From a virus: a DNA stretch of 41,362 nucleotides. The position numbers and the translations under genes were made by a program. This document shows, piece by piece, positions 39,223 through 41,362 of the stretch. Each line of letters begins with the position of its first letter. Positions within the stretch are counted from its first letter, which is position 1. The stretch lies in IMG/VR virus record IMGVR_UViG_3300015189_000008, positions 1 to 41,362 of that record; one strand, given 5' to 3'. The notes beneath the pieces were generated by a model, which did not search any database, was not told the DNA's origin, and was given only the letters and a program-made list of their open reading frames with translations.

Positions 39223-39247
39223 TGCTCAGAGAGGTGACCGATAACGA
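39213..39247. repeat. Imperfect direct repeat, left copy
   Basis: GGCGTTTTCGTGCTCAG, then GGTGACCG and ATAACGAA, match 40297-40334 (GGCGTTTTTGTGCTCAG, AGTGACCGTGATTAACGAA). Both copies begin in the second arm of a terminator. They bracket the two-gene reverse cassette. Confidence 0.75.
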
Positions 39248-39263
39248 AGAACCAAGGTCAGCC

Positions 39264-39307
39264 CTACTAGAAACCCACTGGAAAGCTACTGGAAAGCTAC
39301 TGGAAAG
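39264..39307. repeat. Four tandem 11-bp repeats
   Basis: CTACTAGAAAC, CCACTGGAAAG, CTACTGGAAAG and CTACTGGAAAG follow without spacers. The 11-bp period is about one helical turn, so a protein could bind all on one face. They lie five bases beyond the stop of the reverse-strand HTH gene. Integrase arm sites or iterons are candidate roles. Confidence 0.8.
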
Positions 39308-39312
39308 ATGGA

Positions 39313-39771
39313 TCACTTCCCGAGTGCTTTGCGGACGGTCATGCGGGTCACACCTGTCACTCTGGCGATCTCGGATTCGCTCATCGTCGGGACTGCATCA
39401 CGGATCGCCGCCTGCAAGTCCGCCATCGCCCCAGTCCGCCACTGGTCTGCCCGCCAGTAGGTCTCAGCCTGTGACCGAAGGTGGCTGGCGTTCTCGGCGG
39501 CCTGATCCATCGTGGCGACCTCGGCCTCTTCCATCTCGATCTTGATCATCTCTGGGTCGCGTTCGCGCCGATCGCTTGCCGGATCCACGATCTCCTCACA
39601 GATGATGTCGGCGTCCTCGTCATCCCACGGGCCGGTCTCACTGAGCGTCGGCATGCCGTCATCGGCGGCATTGAGGGTCAGGATCGCGTCCTTGATGCTC
39701 GCCTCCGCCCACCCTGCGGTGTTGCCGTTGGGCTCGCGGACGATCTCGATGAGCTTCCCCATGGTGATCAT
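39313..39771 (-). CDS. Acidic protein with C-terminal HTH, cassette gene 2
   Basis: The product has 152 residues (MITMGKLIEIVREPNG). It has an acidic middle (PWDDEDADIICEEIVD), a helical stretch and a C-terminal HTH (MSESEIARVTGVTRMTVRKALGK). It is translationally coupled to the upstream gene (ATGA). As the only DNA-binding protein of the cassette it is the candidate regulator of the palindromic operator at 40222. Immunity, exclusion or toxin-antitoxin roles are possible; none is shown. Confidence 0.7.
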   Translation of the reverse strand: MITMGKLIEIVREPNGNTAGWAEASIKDAILTLNAADDGMPTLSETGPWDDEDADIICEEIVDPASDRRERDPEMIKIEMEEAEVATMDQAAENASHLRSQAETYWRADQWRTGAMADLQAAIRDAVPTMSESEIARVTGVTRMTVRKALGK

Positions 39772-40187
39772 GACCGGATCCCAGCAGCGGAGAGCATGGA
39801 CTTCATGACCCGCTCGAACATCGCGGCCGGCATCTCAGCCACAGGCATATCTGCCGGGACTGCTGCGAACTTGGTCCAGCGGTAGCCCAGCATCACCTGG
39901 AGCTTGATGATGTTGCTGGCCTGGTGCTCGGTGATGGTCTGGACGACCACCTGGGCGAAGTGCTCGGGGACAGCGATCTCAGGTGTTCCCTCGACGTATG
40001 GGTGTGCGGCCTTGAGGTCTGCGAAGGACGCGTACTGCGTGCTGTATGCGCCGATCATGTCGCTGTAGTGGCTGGACTGCGCGTCGTGGTGTGCGCGCCC
40101 GTCCTGCTCGTATGTCGCGGCGAGAGCGCTGGCCAGCTCGTTGTGCAGGGTGACGAGGTGGATTTGGTTGTTGCTGAGGAGTGGCAT
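39768..40187 (-). CDS. Unknown protein, cassette gene 1
   Basis: The product has 139 residues (MPLLSNNQIHLVTLHNELASALAATYEQDGRAHH), with GAGAGGG upstream. It is helical, His-rich and soluble. I recognise no family. It is the first gene after the strong minus-strand promoter and so should be the main product of the cassette. Confidence 0.7.
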   Translation of the reverse strand: MPLLSNNQIHLVTLHNELASALAATYEQDGRAHHDAQSSHYSDMIGAYSTQYASFADLKAAHPYVEGTPEIAVPEHFAQVVVQTITEHQASNIIKLQVMLGYRWTKFAAVPADMPVAEMPAAMFERVMKSMLSAAGIRS

Positions 40188-40221
40188 TTTTCCCTCTCGC
40201 GGGCTGGTATCTCCTGCCCTT

Positions 40222-40259
40222 CTGTATATGACTATACAGAGACCTAGGTGCCCTGTCTA
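40222..40259 (-). promoter_or_regulatory. Strong promoter overlapped by a palindromic operator
   Basis: On the minus strand -35 TAGACA (40259-40254), a 17-bp spacer and -10 TATAGT (40236-40231) form a near-consensus sigma70-type promoter for the cassette genes. A perfect palindrome CTGTATA-tgac-TATACAG (40222-40239) covers the -10, so a dimeric regulator bound there would block transcription. It is the most AT-rich spot seen in the right part of the window. Confidence 0.8.
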
Positions 40260-40277
40260 CACCTATACAAAACCAAT

Positions 40278-40306
40278 CCACGTGACCCCCGTCACGTGGC
40301 GTTTTT
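40278..40306 (+). terminator. Terminator facing the cassette promoter
   Basis: A 9-bp perfect stem (40278-40286 with 40291-40299) with a CCCC loop is followed by CGTTTTTG. It is oriented rightward, so it would stop plus-strand transcription before it reaches the second integrase. The start of the right copy of the 36-bp direct repeat lies in its second arm. Confidence 0.8.
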
Positions 40307-40334
40307 GTGCTCAGCGGAGTGACCGTGATTAACG
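40297..40334. repeat. Imperfect direct repeat, right copy
   Basis: This is the partner of 39213-39247. It contains TGACCGTGA, the 9-mer also found just inside four early genes at 11.4-12.8 kb. Confidence 0.75.
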
Positions 40335-40365
40335 AATCAACGTGCACCCCCTGATTCAGCCCGGG

Positions 40366-40394
40366 CCACGAGCACCCCCGCTCGTGGTCTTTCC
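40366..40394 (+). terminator. Second hairpin before integrase 2
   Basis: An 8-bp perfect stem (40366-40373 with 40380-40387) is followed by TCTTTCCC, only about 14 bases before the integrase ribosome-binding site AAGGAAG. Two terminator-like hairpins in 120 bases suggest that integrase-2 expression is tightly limited or attenuated. Confidence 0.65.
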
Positions 40395-40418
40395 CATGCC
40401 CCAAGGAAGCCGAGCACC

Positions 40419-41234
40419 ATGAGTCACCCCATCCCCCTGACAGACCCTCTCTCAATCGCCTGGATCGAGTGGTGCCGCAACGAGCACGTCCCGCCGAACA
40501 CCATCGCCCGTCGGGTGGCTACGCTCCGCTCGATCGGCAACGCCGGCACAGCGACCCGCGAGGACGTCGAGACCTGGTGGGCTGCCCGCACCGGCCTAGC
40601 CCCCTCCAGCCGTGCCAGCGACCTCGCCGGCATCCGGTCCTTCCTCAAATGGTGCCGGCGCTGGGAACACCGGACCGACGACCCGACCCTGCGCATCGAC
40701 CCCCCGCACGTCCCGACCGGCCTGCCGCACCCGATGGCCAAGCACGACCTGGAGAAGGCCCTGAGCACCTTCGAGCCTGACCTTCGCCGTGCCGTATGCC
40801 TGGGTGCATACGCAGGGTGCCGCATCCACGAGGCTGCGGCCCTGAACTGGCCTGAGATCGACGTCGAGGCCAGGACACTGCGGGTCCTGCACGGCAAGGG
40901 CCACGCGGGCGGCAAGGAGAGGCTCATCGCGATCTCCCCCGTCCTGATCGACCAGCTGCTGCCTGACACCGGCGGTAACGTCGTGTCGGCGGGCCATAAG
41001 CCCTACACCGCGGCGACGCTGCAGCGCCGGGTCAACCGGGCGTTCGATCGGGCCGGGATCAGCGGAACCTCGCACGCGCTCCGCCACCGGTACGGGACCA
41101 TGGCGTACCAGGCGACCGGGGACCTGCTCGCGGTCGGCCGGATGATGGGTCACGCCTCACCGGTGACGACAGCGATCTACGCCGACCCGAGCAACGACAT
41201 CAGCGTCAAGATTGCCGCCGCCGTGGTGCGGTAG
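40419..41234 (+). CDS. Tyrosine integrase (int2), different from int1
   Basis: The product has 271 residues (MSHPIPLTDPLSIAWIEWCRNEH). It has an N-terminal core-binding domain (about 8-95) and a catalytic domain with R135 (AGCRIHEAA), K160 (LHGKGHAGG), H219-x-x-R222 (HALRHR), H245 (GHASPVTT) and Y254 (AIYADP). All catalytic residues are present. It is clearly diverged from int1. It faces the DUF2637/translocase module across the circular junction, like the integrase of an AICE. Its attachment site is not identified. Confidence 0.92.
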   Translation: MSHPIPLTDPLSIAWIEWCRNEHVPPNTIARRVATLRSIGNAGTATREDVETWWAARTGLAPSSRASDLAGIRSFLKWCRRWEHRTDDPTLRIDPPHVPTGLPHPMAKHDLEKALSTFEPDLRRAVCLGAYAGCRIHEAAALNWPEIDVEARTLRVLHGKGHAGGKERLIAISPVLIDQLLPDTGGNVVSAGHKPYTAATLQRRVNRAFDRAGISGTSHALRHRYGTMAYQATGDLLAVGRMMGHASPVTTAIYADPSNDISVKIAAAVVR

Positions 41235-41362
41235 GTCAGTAGCCTGAACCTGTCCCTCCAGACCATGCGTCCCTCCCGCCTGGCACGCGGGGAGGGACGC
41301 TGGGGTCCTTAGCCGCCGGCAGCTGCCACCAGGTGCGGCGCGCGGACCTGCTCAGCCTCGAG
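41174..41362. repeat. Terminal near-repeat, right copy
   Basis: This is the partner of 1-189, about 95 percent identical. It carries the true 3' end of int2, the terminator hairpin (41267-41300, with one extra G) and the last codons of the DUF2637 gene. Confidence 0.9.
41309..41362 (-). CDS. Partial DUF2637 gene (C-terminal end)
   Basis: The last 17 codons (LEAEQVRAPHLVAAAGG) and stop are identical in protein to the end of the gene at 136-942. The gene is cut by the window edge and, on a circular map, continues at position 190. Confidence 0.85.
   Translation of the reverse strand, partial: LEAEQVRAPHLVAAAGG

Noticed and set aside
40222-40239. LexA (SOS) box
   Set aside because: The palindrome starts CTGT and ends ACAG like the E. 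coli box but is two bases longer and does not match the actinobacterial LexA consensus (GAAC-N4-GTTC).
1-41362. CRISPR array, insertion sequence or complete tRNA genes
   Set aside because: No regularly spaced repeat-spacer units, no transposase-like protein with terminal inverted repeats and no full cloverleaf were noticed on reading; a computational scan was not possible.

Overview
The window is essentially one complete temperate siphophage of a GC-rich actinobacterium. The gene set (HNH, split terminase, MuF-fused portal neighbour, HK97-type capsid, long tape measure, M15 endolysin) and the tRNA-Lys-like attachment core suggest a Micrococcales-type host, but genus cannot be read from the sequence. 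The last 189 bases repeat the first 189 with seven substitutions and two compensating one-base indels. The map is therefore probably circular, about 41.17 kb, with the ends overlapping as two slightly different allelic versions.

Layout. (1) Positions 136-8072, minus strand: a long leftward arm of tightly overlapping genes. It starts with an HTH repressor and passes through two small genes and a tyrosine integrase. Five small proteins follow, then a membrane-anchored lytic transglycosylase, three or four small membrane proteins, an FtsK/TraB-type DNA translocase and a DUF2637 membrane protein. The last block resembles the transfer module of actinobacterial integrative conjugative elements (AICEs) and Streptomyces plasmids. 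It includes an array of seven identical 8-bp repeats beside the translocase gene, where a clt-type transfer locus would be expected. (2) 8070-8183: a divergent genetic switch. (3) 8169-17013, plus strand: the early region, with an excisionase/Cro-like HTH protein, a Myb-like protein, a replication-initiator-like protein, zinc-ribbon proteins, a DNA cytosine methyltransferase, two HNH proteins, a small metalloprotease and several unknowns. (4) 17198-26922: packaging and head genes, head-tail connectors and major tail protein. (5) 27009-36136: tail chaperones made by -1 frameshifting on a T TTT TTA heptamer, tape measure, minor tail proteins and two consecutive SGNH esterases. (6) 36301-39168: lysis region with two endolysins (M15 peptidase, transglycosylase) and a holin. 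(7) 39173-40300: a two-gene reverse-strand cassette with its own promoter and palindromic operator, between terminators that share an imperfect direct repeat. (8) 40419-41234: a second, different tyrosine integrase.

The two most interesting points are these. First, the attachment core (a tRNA 3'-end sequence) lies inside the repressor gene. The 137-residue viral form has a C-terminal tail ending in -EAA that integration should remove, which matches the known integration-dependent immunity of mycobacteriophages such as BPs. Second, an AICE-like translocation module lies downstream of that repressor and integrase in the same leftward arm, in a phage with two integrases. This suggests a phage/conjugative-element hybrid whose DNA-transfer genes could be expressed in the lysogen.
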